Shown: positions 1 to 5,863, numbered from the stretch's first letter. The stretch: DNA of 5,863 bases from Planctomycetota bacterium (GCA_023621895.1 JAMOAF010001046.1:1-5863), one strand, 5' to 3'. The notes: a model not told the origin generated them from the letters alone. Made by a program: numbers and translations.

Positions 1-28
1 TGCAAAACGGGTGATTTTCGGCTCAAGA

Positions 29-904
29 CTACGCGAGGGCCTGCCGGATCAACTCCAGCGTTTCGTCGATCTGCCGCGTGTCGCTGAAGCCGATCGTGAA
101 CGCATGGACGGCTCCCAGGCCGAGCACGTACTTGAGCGAGGCGAGGCGTTCTTCGCGGGTCTTGAAGGCGCCTTCCCCGTAGATCTTCATGCCCAGCACC
201 CCGCGCTGCTTGGCGGCCATCTTCTTGATCTGGGCCGCGACTTTTTCCGGCTCGGCATCCATCATCTTCCCCTGGGGATTGATCCGCACCAGGTGCACGT
301 CGAGCCACTCGTCGAGGTCGGCCGAGGCGACCAGCGGGTCCCAGCCGTGGCAAGAGACGCCGACCGCCCTGACGCGCCCCTTCTGCTTGGCCTCGGCCAG
401 CACGTCCATCACCGGCCGCATGTCCACCGGCCATGAACCCTTGGTCATGCAATGCATCAGCACCGTGTCGAGCTGCTCGACGCCGAGTTCGCGGCGGAAT
501 CGCTCGATGTCGTCCCTGGCCGTCTGGGCGTCTTTCGCCCGAGTCTTCGTCTGGATGAACAGCTCGCTCCGCGGCAGGCCGGCAATCGCCTCGCGGACGT
601 AGTCGTGGGTCTTGTAGCCGTCGGCCGTGTCGATGTAGCGGACGCCGAGGCTGTAGGCATGGCGGACAAGCCTGGAAAACGCCTCCTTGCCCATGTTGCG
701 CTGTTCGCGCCCGCCGAACGTGCCCGTGCCGATTCCCAAGACGCTGGTCTTGATCCCGCTCTTGCCGAGGGTGACGATCTCCGCACCCGACTTGATAGAA
801 GACACGGCCGGCTCGGCCGCGAGCAGGCCCGGCCTGGCAAGAGTAACGGCCCCGGCAGCGGCGGCCGCCCCGGCGAGAAATCGGCGACGCGTTATCTTCG
901 ACAT
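29..904 (-). CDS. Tat-exported aldo/keto reductase
   Basis: Encodes 291 residues of the aldo/keto reductase superfamily, NAD(P)H-dependent TIM-barrel enzymes that interconvert carbonyls and alcohols. The family catalytic tetrad is visible: D92 and Y97 in the DTADGY segment, K120 in FIQTKT, and H151 in VLMHCM. Near the C-terminus, IGFSDTRQIDE matches the usual cofactor-phosphate binding segment. The N-terminus has a twin-arginine signal (TRRRFLAG, residues 5-12) followed by an Ala-rich hydrophobic stretch, with likely cleavage around residues 29-31, so the folded enzyme is probably exported with its cofactor bound. The start at 904 is chosen because AGGAGA lies 8 nt upstream and the Tat motif begins directly after it; an in-frame ATG at 979 would bury the signal behind 25 unrelated residues. 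The stop is TAG. It lies downstream of the lactonase gene on the same strand, 135 bp apart. The substrate cannot be told from sequence. Family call is firm; export is well supported. Confidence 0.93.
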   Translation of the reverse strand: MSKITRRRFLAGAAAAAGAVTLARPGLLAAEPAVSSIKSGAEIVTLGKSGIKTSVLGIGTGTFGGREQRNMGKEAFSRLVRHAYSLGVRYIDTADGYKTHDYVREAIAGLPRSELFIQTKTRAKDAQTARDDIERFRRELGVEQLDTVLMHCMTKGSWPVDMRPVMDVLAEAKQKGRVRAVGVSCHGWDPLVASADLDEWLDVHLVRINPQGKMMDAEPEKVAAQIKKMAAKQRGVLGMKIYGEGAFKTREERLASLKYVLGLGAVHAFTIGFSDTRQIDETLELIRQALA

Positions 905-912
905 GGTTTTGA

Positions 913-918
913 TCTCCT
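913..918 (-). promoter_or_regulatory. Ribosome binding site of the aldo/keto reductase gene
   Basis: On the minus strand AGGAGA sits 8 nt before the ATG at 904. It decides the start in favour of the protein that begins directly with the twin-arginine signal. Confidence 0.75.
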
Positions 919-941
919 GTTTACTGGCGTGATTGGCTGCG

Positions 942-960
942 GCGAGAGCCCCGTTCTCGC
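942..960 (-). other. Inverted repeat in the leader of the aldo/keto reductase gene
   Basis: GCGAGA (942-947) and TCTCGC (955-960) form a perfect 6-bp stem with a 7-nt loop, about 24 nt upstream of the ribosome binding site. No T-run follows on the minus strand, so it does not look like an intrinsic terminator. It could be an mRNA leader hairpin, a binding site for a regulator, or chance in GC-rich DNA. Confidence 0.3.
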
Positions 961-1030
961 GGCAAGCCCACTCTCGCACCTGGTCGGGCGGACGAAGCTG
1001 GCCGCGAAGACCGGGACAACCCTGCTTGAC

Positions 1031-1057
1031 ATTCTACGGTTATTTTTTACCGGGCAA
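1031..1057 (-). promoter_or_regulatory. Possible promoter for the aldo/keto reductase gene
   Basis: On the minus strand TTGCCC (1057-1052) is followed after 15 bp by TAGAAT (1036-1031), one base from the consensus -10. The spacer is short for a sigma-70 type promoter, and the -35 lies in the last codons of the lactonase gene. If used, it would give the reductase its own transcript with a leader of roughly 120 nt. Weak call: an operon read through from the lactonase gene is an equal alternative. Confidence 0.25.
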
Positions 1058-1966
1058 TGGCCGGGCGCCCGCAACCTTCATTTGGACACCGAGGAACCGG
1101 TCTTTCGAGGTGACGAGCAGCGTGCGAAAATCCTTGCCGCCGAAGCAAACGTTCGAGGCGTAGGGCACGCCGCGCTCGGCGCTGATCTGGCCGATCGGCT
1201 CTCCCTCCCGCGAGTAGACCTTGACCCCCGCTGCGCCGCAGGCGACGTAGAGATTGCCCTCCTCGTCGACCGTCATGCCGTCGGGGCTGGCGCCCAGGTC
1301 GAGCCAGCGCGTCTCGCCGGTCAGTTTGCCGGGCGACGCCACGCCGTAGCGATAGACCAGCTTGCCGCGGCAATCGGCCAGGTAAAGCGTCTTCTCATCG
1401 GCCGACAGCAGGACCCCGTTGGGATTGGTGCAGACGTCGGAGACGACGGCAACCTTGCCCTCGGGCGAACAGTAGTAGGCAAGCTCCTTCTTGATCGCTT
1501 CCTGCCCGCGATGCCTGTAGTTCGGGTCGGTGAAGTAGAACCCGCCGGCCGAGTCGATCGCCAGGTCGTTGGGCTCGTTGTACTGGCGATCCCCCTGGCC
1601 GACGAGGATTCGCTTCGCCTTGGTCTTCACGTCGAAGGCGACGATGCGGAACGCCGCCCCCTCGCAGACGACCAACTCGCCGCGGGCGTTGAACATCATG
1701 CCGTTGGCATCCAGGCTGTCATCGACGAAGACTTCAACCGGCCTGCCGGGCCGCCAGAGGTGAATCGTGTCGTTCTTGCCGTCTGAAAAGTAGACGTTCC
1801 CCTCGGCGTCGGCGGCCGGACCTTCACAGAAACCATAACCGGCGCCCAGCACCTCCGCGCGGGCGCCCGGCGCGACGATTCCGGCGAGCGAATCGGCGGC
1901 AGGCGCGGCGGCGACCGGCAACAGGGCGATGGGCGAAATCAGCAGAAATGCCAAGCGGTTGCTCAT
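1040..1966 (-). CDS. Secreted SMP-30/gluconolactonase-family lactonase
   Basis: Encodes a 308-residue six-bladed beta-propeller of the SMP-30/gluconolactonase/LRE family, metal-dependent enzymes that hydrolyse sugar lactones or related esters. The four metal ligands known from regucalcin have clear counterparts: E48 in CEGP, N133 in EPND, N183 in NPNG, and D229 in SPDG. Repeated blade signatures of the type G-N-V-Y-F-S-D, GGFYFTDP, KTLYLAD and GNLYVA recur through the chain. The N-terminus is a Sec-type signal peptide with a hydrophobic core at residues 5-20 and Ala-rich cleavage region near 21-24, so the enzyme is periplasmic or secreted. Two tandem ATGs occur at 1969 and 1966; GAGGA lies 3 nt from the first and 6 nt from the second, so the second is preferred, changing the protein by one Met. 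The stop is TAA. The exported aldo/keto reductase follows on the same strand. Actual substrate unknown. Confidence 0.92.
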   Translation of the reverse strand: MSNRLAFLLISPIALLPVAAAPAADSLAGIVAPGARAEVLGAGYGFCEGPAADAEGNVYFSDGKNDTIHLWRPGRPVEVFVDDSLDANGMMFNARGELVVCEGAAFRIVAFDVKTKAKRILVGQGDRQYNEPNDLAIDSAGGFYFTDPNYRHRGQEAIKKELAYYCSPEGKVAVVSDVCTNPNGVLLSADEKTLYLADCRGKLVYRYGVASPGKLTGETRWLDLGASPDGMTVDEEGNLYVACGAAGVKVYSREGEPIGQISAERGVPYASNVCFGGKDFRTLLVTSKDRFLGVQMKVAGARPLPGKK

Positions 1967-1972
1967 CATGTT

Positions 1973-1977
1973 TCCTC
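1973..1977 (-). promoter_or_regulatory. Ribosome binding site of the lactonase gene
   Basis: GAGGA on the minus strand precedes tandem ATG codons. Its 6-nt spacing to the ATG at 1966 is better than the 3-nt spacing to the ATG at 1969, which favours the inner start. Confidence 0.6.
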
Positions 1978-2026
1978 AACGTCTCAAGGCCATCGGTCGA
2001 CGATCGTCCTCGCACCGGCCCCGCGC

Positions 2027-2048
2027 GGCGGCGCGCATCCGCGCCGCC
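2027..2048 (-). other. Perfect 9-bp GC hairpin in the lactonase leader
   Basis: GGCGGCGCG (2027-2035) and CGCGCCGCC (2040-2048) are perfectly complementary with a 4-nt loop, giving an all G:C stem. It lies about 60 nt upstream of the lactonase start, within its probable 5' leader if transcription begins near or beyond 2060. No T-run follows on either strand, so it is not a classical terminator. It could stabilise the mRNA, influence translation, or be an operator. Confidence 0.55.
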
Positions 2049-2227
2049 CGGACAGGCGAGGCCGAATCATTATGGACGATCGGAACGAGCAAATGCAGCA
2101 GCCCCCCCGGCAGCATGGGCGGACCATGTTTGAAACCGGTTGCGTGAATGCTTCTTTTATCCTTAGTCTCCGATCGCACGCGTGCCGGGCAATTCGAATC
2201 TCGAGGAAGCGGGCCGCGTTGGAATGC

Positions 2228-2256
2228 CTCACAGCCGCGGGCTTCCGTGATATACT
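2228..2256 (+). promoter_or_regulatory. Extended -10 promoter for the transporter/acyltransferase genes
   Basis: TATACT (2251-2256) is preceded by TG plus one base (2248-2250), the extended -10 signature. CTCACA (2228-2233), matching the -35 consensus at four of six positions, lies exactly 17 bp upstream. Transcription would start near 2263, giving a leader of about 60 nt before the ATG at 2324. It lies inside the open frame that extends upstream to 2072, which supports the later start. Inferred from sequence only. Confidence 0.55.
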
Positions 2257-2311
2257 GCCAGCGACAACGCCTGATCAAGAAAGCGGGGGAGACGGTCTTC
2301 AAACTACCTAC

Positions 2312-2316
2312 AAGGG
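2312..2316 (+). promoter_or_regulatory. Ribosome binding site of the MFS transporter gene
   Basis: AAGGG lies 7 nt before the ATG at 2324. With the promoter at 2228-2256 it supports this start over upstream in-frame ATG codons at 2072 and 2093. Confidence 0.5.
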
Positions 2317-2323
2317 CATCTTC

Positions 2324-3619
2324 ATGGCCGAACGGCGACCCCTTTTCAACCAAGGCTTTCTCTCCCTGTTGAGCACCCAGTTCCTTGGGGCCGCCAACGA
2401 CAACATCCTCAAGCAGGTGCTGGTGTTCATGGTTGCCACCGGAATCTGGTCCGGCAGCCTGGCCGAGGGAGGGCTGGGCGAGGGGGGGCAGAGTCTGCCG
2501 GCCCTCTGCCTGACGATTCCGTTCATTCTCTTCTCGGGAATGGCGGGCCAGTTGGCCGACCGGTTCAGTAAGCGGTTGGTGATGGTTGCTGTCAAAATCG
2601 CCGAGGTCCCGATCGCCTTGCTGGCCCTGGTGGGGCTGCTCGCCCAGAACCTCTGGATCACTCTGGCGGCCCTGCTCCTGCTGGCGACTCAAAGCGCAAT
2701 GTTCGGGCCATCGAAATACGGGGTCGTGCCCGAAATCGTCGGGGAAGATCGCTTGAGCCAGGCCAACGGCCTGCTCAACATGCTCACCAACATCGCCGTG
2801 ATCATCGGTTCGCTGCTGGCGGGCCCCTTGAGCACCGCCTACGACCCCGATCCAGCGACCGGCGCCGAGCCGATCCTCTGGGCTCCGGGGGCGGCGCTGG
2901 TGGCCGTGGCCCTGGCCGGAGTGCTGAGCGTGCTGGCGATGCCGCGGCTCGAGGCGGCCAATCCCACCCTGAAGCTCAAATTCGACCTCGTGGGAACCTA
3001 CCTCCAGTCGTTCCGCGACATGAGTTCGACCTTGCTCTCGGTGGCAATCGCCTGGGCGGGGTTTTACATGGTCGGCATGATGTCGCTGCTGATCCTCCCG
3101 GAATACGAACAGATCCTGGCGATCGGCTATACGAAGACGAGCCTGCTGATCGGACTGTTGGGTGTCTGCATCGCGATCAGCAGCGTGGCCGCCGGATTTC
3201 TTTCCGGCCGCGGGATCCGGCCGCAACTGATTCCTTTCGGCGCTTCGGGCATGGCCGTCTGCTTCGTCCTGCTCGGGACCTTGCAGCCGACGGTCGCAAA
3301 CGTTGCCGCGCTGGTCGCCCTGGCCGGCCTGTCGGCGGGTTTTTACATCATTCCCTTGCAGGCCCTGCTGCAAAAACTTTCGCCCGGCGGGGAGCGCGGG
3401 CGGTTTCTCGGCACCGCCAACGCGATGTCGTTCACGGCCAGCTCACTCGGGGCGGGCTTGTATTGGCTCCTGTCGGGACCCCTGCAACTGGCGCCCAATC
3501 GAGTGTTCCTGGCCTGTGCCGGGCTGGCGATCGCCGGTACGGTCGTCGGCACCTTGAAACTCAGGCAGCTTCTCGCCGCCCGTGCCGCAGCGGCGCTGCC
3601 GGCGGAATCGGCGGAGTAA
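2324..3619 (+). CDS. LplT-like MFS transporter (probable lysophospholipid transporter)
   Basis: Encodes 431 residues with about twelve hydrophobic segments, as usual for the major facilitator superfamily. The first helix carries TQFLGAANDN followed by KQ (residues 18-31), close to the signature of LplT and of the transporter part of fused LplT-Aas proteins. GQLADRFSKR (75-84) is the MFS motif A loop between helices 2 and 3. FGPSKYG, VPE and QANGL (127-150) match the conserved LplT region after helix 4, and GFYIIPLQALLQ with GERGR (339-360) matches the C-half loop of the same group. In E. coli LplT moves lysophospholipids across the inner membrane to the acyltransferase/synthetase Aas. Two acyltransferase genes follow on the same strand, the first 114 bp downstream, which fits that role. 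The start at 2324 is chosen from the AAGGG site and because upstream in-frame sequence has no family features. The MFS call is firm; the substrate is inferred from motifs and neighbours. Confidence 0.93.
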   Translation: MAERRPLFNQGFLSLLSTQFLGAANDNILKQVLVFMVATGIWSGSLAEGGLGEGGQSLPALCLTIPFILFSGMAGQLADRFSKRLVMVAVKIAEVPIALLALVGLLAQNLWITLAALLLLATQSAMFGPSKYGVVPEIVGEDRLSQANGLLNMLTNIAVIIGSLLAGPLSTAYDPDPATGAEPILWAPGAALVAVALAGVLSVLAMPRLEAANPTLKLKFDLVGTYLQSFRDMSSTLLSVAIAWAGFYMVGMMSLLILPEYEQILAIGYTKTSLLIGLLGVCIAISSVAAGFLSGRGIRPQLIPFGASGMAVCFVLLGTLQPTVANVAALVALAGLSAGFYIIPLQALLQKLSPGGERGRFLGTANAMSFTASSLGAGLYWLLSGPLQLAPNRVFLACAGLAIAGTVVGTLKLRQLLAARAAAALPAESAE

Positions 3620-3637
3620 GAGGCACAAACGGAGGGG

Positions 3638-3656
3638 ACACGGTCGCGTGTTTTTT
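3638..3656 (+). terminator. Weak terminator or attenuator after the transporter gene
   Basis: ACACG (3638-3642) pairs with CGTGT (3647-3651) around a 4-nt loop, and six T residues run from 3651 to 3656. It lies 19 nt after the transporter stop. The 5-bp stem is weak for an intrinsic terminator, so partial read-through into the acyltransferase genes is expected if it works at all. Confidence 0.35.
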
Positions 3657-3718
3657 GGCAATGTCCGAACGCGTTGGGCAGCCGAAGGGCAGGCCGCTCC
3701 CCTCGGGGAAAAACCGAA

Positions 3719-3726
3719 AAGGGGGG
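3719..3726 (+). promoter_or_regulatory. Ribosome binding site of the first acyltransferase gene
   Basis: AAGGGGGG ends 7 nt before the ATG at 3734 and sets the start there, against an in-frame TTG at 3674 that lacks a comparable site. CTCCCC at 3697-3702 could pair with this G-run or with the nearer GGGG at 3705-3708, so some masking of the site in the mRNA is possible. Confidence 0.55.
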
Positions 3727-3733
3727 CTTCGAA

Positions 3734-4975
3734 ATGAACCGTCAGCCGTACACAAAACCACCACGCTGGTGGCCGCCCAATTTGAGCCCGCGCTGGATCC
3801 GCTTCTGGCGGCGGCTCCGCCTCCGCGACCAGGCAAGAAAACACCGGCTCGTTGAAGTCGAAACGCGACATGCCGGCCATGTGCGGGAGGCCTTGGCTCG
3901 CGGCGAGGGCGTGCTGATCACGCCCAACCATTCCAGTCATGCCGACTGCCACGCCCTGTACAGTGCGAGCGATTGGCTGGGGACCCCGTTTTTCGTCATG
4001 GTCGCCTGGCAGGTTTTCCAGCGCGGCGGCTGGCTCCGGCAGCAATTGCTCCGCCACCACGGTTGCTTCAGCATCGATCGCGAAGGCACCGACATGAACG
4101 CGCTCCGCCAGGCCCGCGACGTGCTGCTGTCGGCGCCCTATCCACTGGTAATCTTCCCCGAAGGCGAAGTGTATCACCTCAACCATTGGGTGATGCCGTT
4201 TCGCGAGGGGCCGGCAACGATTGCCCTGCTGGCGGCGAAGAAGGCGGAACGCCCCATCGTCTGCGTCCCCGCGGCGATCAAGTACCGGTATGTCGAAGAC
4301 CCGACGCCGCGGCTCGAGGAACTGATGGGCCGCCTGGAGCGAGCCGTGTTCTGGCGGCCGCGCCCCGACCTGACCCTGCCTCAGCGGATCTATCACCTCG
4401 CCGAGGGCGCCCTGGCTCTGAAGGAGGTAGAATACCTCGGCAGCACCCATGCGGGGCCGCTGCCGGAACGCATCCTGCGCCTGGTCGAATTCGTGCTTGG
4501 CCGCATTGAAGCCCGCTGGAACCTCCCCGTCGAGGGCGCAACGGTGCCCGACCGCGTCAAGGCGGTGCGGCGGATGGCCATCGAGCACCTGGTTTCGCTC
4601 CCCCCGGACGATCCCGGCCGGGCCGAGTTCGAAGAGGACCTCGACGACGCCTTCTTCGCCGTGCAACTGTTCAGCTACCCGGGCAACTACGTGGCCGAAC
4701 AGCCCTGCGTCGAACGCATCGCCGAAACGCTCGACAAGTTCGAGGAGGATATCCTCGGTGTCGCCACCGCCTCGATTCGCGCCGCGCGGAGGGCAACCGT
4801 GACCTTCGGCCGGCCGATCCCGGTCCCCGCGGGCAAGGGAGCCAAATCCAATCCCGCGGAGCTCACGCGGCAGTTGGAAGAATCCGTCCAGGCGATGCTC
4901 GACGAGCGCGCCGAACAGGAAGAAAGCGCTCCGGAGACCGTGGCCTCCACCGGCCGGCGGGCCGCCGGAGAATAG
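3734..4975 (+). CDS. PlsC-type 1-acylglycerol-phosphate-like acyltransferase with C-terminal extension
   Basis: Encodes 413 residues. The PlsC/LPLAT fold, which moves acyl groups onto glycerol-phosphate or lysophospholipid acceptors, occupies about residues 45-185. Motif I is NHSSHAD with catalytic H66 and D71. Motif II is GCFSIDR (110-116). Motif III is FPEGE (141-145), where the last residue is Glu rather than the usual Thr or Ser. Motif IV is VPAAI (178-182). The N-terminal 30 residues are rich in Trp, Pro and Arg with no clear transmembrane helix, which suggests binding at the inner-membrane surface. Residues from about 190 to 413 form a charged, mostly helical extension that I do not recognise; typical PlsC proteins are near 240 residues. 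The next acyltransferase gene starts 10 bp after its TAG stop, so the two are co-translated. Together with the LplT-like transporter upstream it probably works in phospholipid re-acylation; acceptor and acyl donor are not determined. Confidence 0.9.
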   Translation: MNRQPYTKPPRWWPPNLSPRWIRFWRRLRLRDQARKHRLVEVETRHAGHVREALARGEGVLITPNHSSHADCHALYSASDWLGTPFFVMVAWQVFQRGGWLRQQLLRHHGCFSIDREGTDMNALRQARDVLLSAPYPLVIFPEGEVYHLNHWVMPFREGPATIALLAAKKAERPIVCVPAAIKYRYVEDPTPRLEELMGRLERAVFWRPRPDLTLPQRIYHLAEGALALKEVEYLGSTHAGPLPERILRLVEFVLGRIEARWNLPVEGATVPDRVKAVRRMAIEHLVSLPPDDPGRAEFEEDLDDAFFAVQLFSYPGNYVAEQPCVERIAETLDKFEEDILGVATASIRAARRATVTFGRPIPVPAGKGAKSNPAELTRQLEESVQAMLDERAEQEESAPETVASTGRRAAGE

Positions 4976-4981
4976 AGGAAG
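4975..4981 (+). promoter_or_regulatory. Ribosome binding site overlapping the preceding stop codon
   Basis: GAGGAAG begins on the last base of the TAG stop of the upstream acyltransferase gene and ends 4 nt before the ATG at 4986. The arrangement implies coupled translation of the two acyltransferases. Confidence 0.75.
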
Positions 4982-4985
4982 TTTC

Positions 4986-5863
4986 ATGTACCGACTGTTT
5001 TGGACAATCGTTCGCTGGATGCTCGACCGCCGCTATCGTGTCGAGATCACCGGGCTCGAACAATTGGAGGGGCTCGACGGGCCAACGCTGGTCATGCCCA
5101 GCCATCCCGCCTATATCGATCCGCCCCTGGTGATCTCCCACCTGCGGCTCCGCCGCTCGCTCCGACCGATCGTGTATGCCGGCATCTACCGGATTCCGCT
5201 GCTCCGCCCGCTGATGCGGCTGGTCCACGCCTTGGAAGTGCCCGACCTGGCCGAACACAGCCGAGCCGCCCACGAGCGGACCCTGGCAATGATCGACTCG
5301 GTCGTCGATGGGCTCCGCCGCGGCGAGAGCTTCCTGGTCTATCCCGCGGGGAAGGTGCGGCTCCAGCAGACGGAAATCATCGGCTCCGCCCGGGCGACTT
5401 TTGAAATCCTCCAGCGCTTCCCCGAGGCTCGCGTCGTGCTCGTCCGCACCGTCGGGCTCTGGGGGAGCATGTTCTCCTACGCGCGGACCGGAAAACGCCC
5501 CTCGCTCGGCGCCCGCGCAATCCAGACCGTCCTCTGGATGGCCGCCAATCTGATCTTCTTCGCGCCGCGCCGCAAAGTCCGCATCACCCTCGAGGCGATC
5601 CCGCGCGACAAGCTGCCCAGCCAGGATCGCGACAGCCTCAACCGGTACCTCGAACAATGGTACAACCAGGAGGGCCCCGAACCGCCGACGTTCGTGCCTT
5701 ATCACCCGCTGCTGGGGCCGCGCGACTGCCAATTCCCCGCCATCGAGCAGGCCGTCGAAATCGACCTGGACCAGATCCCCCAGAAGACGCGGCTGGCCGT
5801 CAACCAGATGATCGAGGAGCACCTCGGCCGCGCGCTCGGCAAGGAAGAGCTTTCGCCGGAGAT
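4986..5863 (+). CDS. Divergent PlsC-family lysophospholipid acyltransferase, 3' end outside window
   Basis: An open frame starts at ATG 4986 and runs 292 codons to the window edge without a stop, so the gene is partial. Motif I of the PlsC/LPLAT family is plain: PSHPAYID with H40 and D45. The region where motif II is expected (about 64-87) lacks the GxxFxxR pattern. Motif III reads YPAGK (119-123), with Ala where most members have Glu. VRTVGLWGS (153-161) takes the place of motif IV and, with EQWYN and VPYHPL further on, recalls the acyltransferase parts of Aas-like multidomain proteins. From about residue 262 the chain (DQIPQKTRLAVNQ, then EEHLGRALGKEEL) looks like the first helix of an acyl carrier protein domain; the phosphopantetheine Ser would lie beyond the edge. 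Role inferred: re-acylation of lysophospholipid delivered by the LplT-like transporter, probably as part of a longer Aas-like protein. The acyltransferase call is firm; the carrier domain is a prediction. Confidence 0.87.
   Translation, partial: MYRLFWTIVRWMLDRRYRVEITGLEQLEGLDGPTLVMPSHPAYIDPPLVISHLRLRRSLRPIVYAGIYRIPLLRPLMRLVHALEVPDLAEHSRAAHERTLAMIDSVVDGLRRGESFLVYPAGKVRLQQTEIIGSARATFEILQRFPEARVVLVRTVGLWGSMFSYARTGKRPSLGARAIQTVLWMAANLIFFAPRRKVRITLEAIPRDKLPSQDRDSLNRYLEQWYNQEGPEPPTFVPYHPLLGPRDCQFPAIEQAVEIDLDQIPQKTRLAVNQMIEEHLGRALGKEELSPE

Larger units (their letters stand above)
1970..2323. other. Divergent intergenic region between lactonase and transporter genes
   Basis: This 354-bp stretch separates two divergently transcribed genes and must contain both promoters. 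It holds the lactonase ribosome binding site, a strong GC hairpin (2027-2048), a run of seven C near 2102, and the extended -10 promoter for the rightward genes (2228-2256). For the leftward gene I see only a weak CATAAT (2074-2069) without a convincing -35. Open frames crossing the region in both directions have no recognisable family features and I do not call them genes. Confidence 0.7.

Noticed and set aside
1..28. A possible terminator after the reductase gene
   Set aside because: Only 28 bases are present and AAAA/TTTT ends alone do not make a convincing GC stem with a T-tract.
905..979. An upstream start at 979 for the aldo/keto reductase
   Set aside because: It would place 25 residues before the twin-arginine signal and ignore the AGGAGA site in front of the ATG at 904.
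452..1786. A 444-codon open frame on the plus strand across the reductase and lactonase genes
   Set aside because: It spans two well-supported minus-strand genes and their gap, and its product resembles no family.
1976..3373. A 465-codon open frame on the minus strand opposite the transporter gene
   Set aside because: Its product is rich in Gln, His, Gly, Arg and Asp with no domain or signal, and it lies opposite a clear MFS gene. This is what the antisense of GC-rich codons gives.
3674..3733. An upstream TTG start at 3674 for the first acyltransferase
   Set aside because: The ATG at 3734 has a good AAGGGGGG site; the added 20 residues show no family similarity.
3443..4987. A 514-codon open frame on the minus strand opposite the first acyltransferase gene
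   Set aside because: No recognisable motifs, low-complexity composition and no convincing ribosome binding site; the plus strand carries all four PlsC motifs here.
4863..5822. A 319-codon open frame on the minus strand at the right end
   Set aside because: It lies opposite the two acyltransferase genes, and its sequence has the acidic, Gly- and His-rich look of an antisense frame.

Overview
The window is GC-rich, densely coded bacterial DNA. A Tat-exported aldo/keto reductase beside a secreted SMP-30-type lactonase, and a lysophospholipid-type MFS transporter beside two PlsC-type acyltransferases, would fit a planctomycete-like or related environmental bacterium. This assignment is an inference from gene content and base composition; there is no rRNA or marker gene to confirm it. 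I see no tRNA, rRNA, CRISPR array, insertion sequence or phage gene.

Left part (1-1966, minus strand): two genes face left. The upstream one (about 1040-1966) encodes an exported beta-propeller lactonase of the SMP-30/gluconolactonase family with all four expected metal ligands. The downstream one (29-904) encodes an aldo/keto reductase with a twin-arginine signal and a complete catalytic tetrad. Both proteins are predicted to act outside the cytoplasm, which suggests a small sugar or polyol oxidation and lactone hydrolysis module.

Middle (about 1967-2323): a divergent intergenic region. It holds a perfect 9-bp GC hairpin in the probable leader of the lactonase gene, and a good extended -10 promoter for the rightward genes.

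Right part (2324-5863, plus strand): three genes face right. They are a 12-helix LplT-like MFS transporter (2324-3619), a PlsC-type acyltransferase with a long C-terminal extension (3734-4975), and a second, divergent PlsC-type acyltransferase starting 10 bp later (4986) that runs off the right edge without a stop. In E. coli, LplT flips lysophospholipid inward and Aas re-acylates it; other bacteria fuse the transporter, acyltransferase and acyl-activating parts. Here the parts look split over an operon. The end of the last protein resembles the first helix of an acyl-carrier domain, so the rest of an Aas-like activation module may lie just past the window. The likely role is phospholipid remodelling or repair at the inner membrane. 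No wholly new system can be demonstrated, but the split layout, the altered acyltransferase motifs and the possible carrier domain are worth following up.
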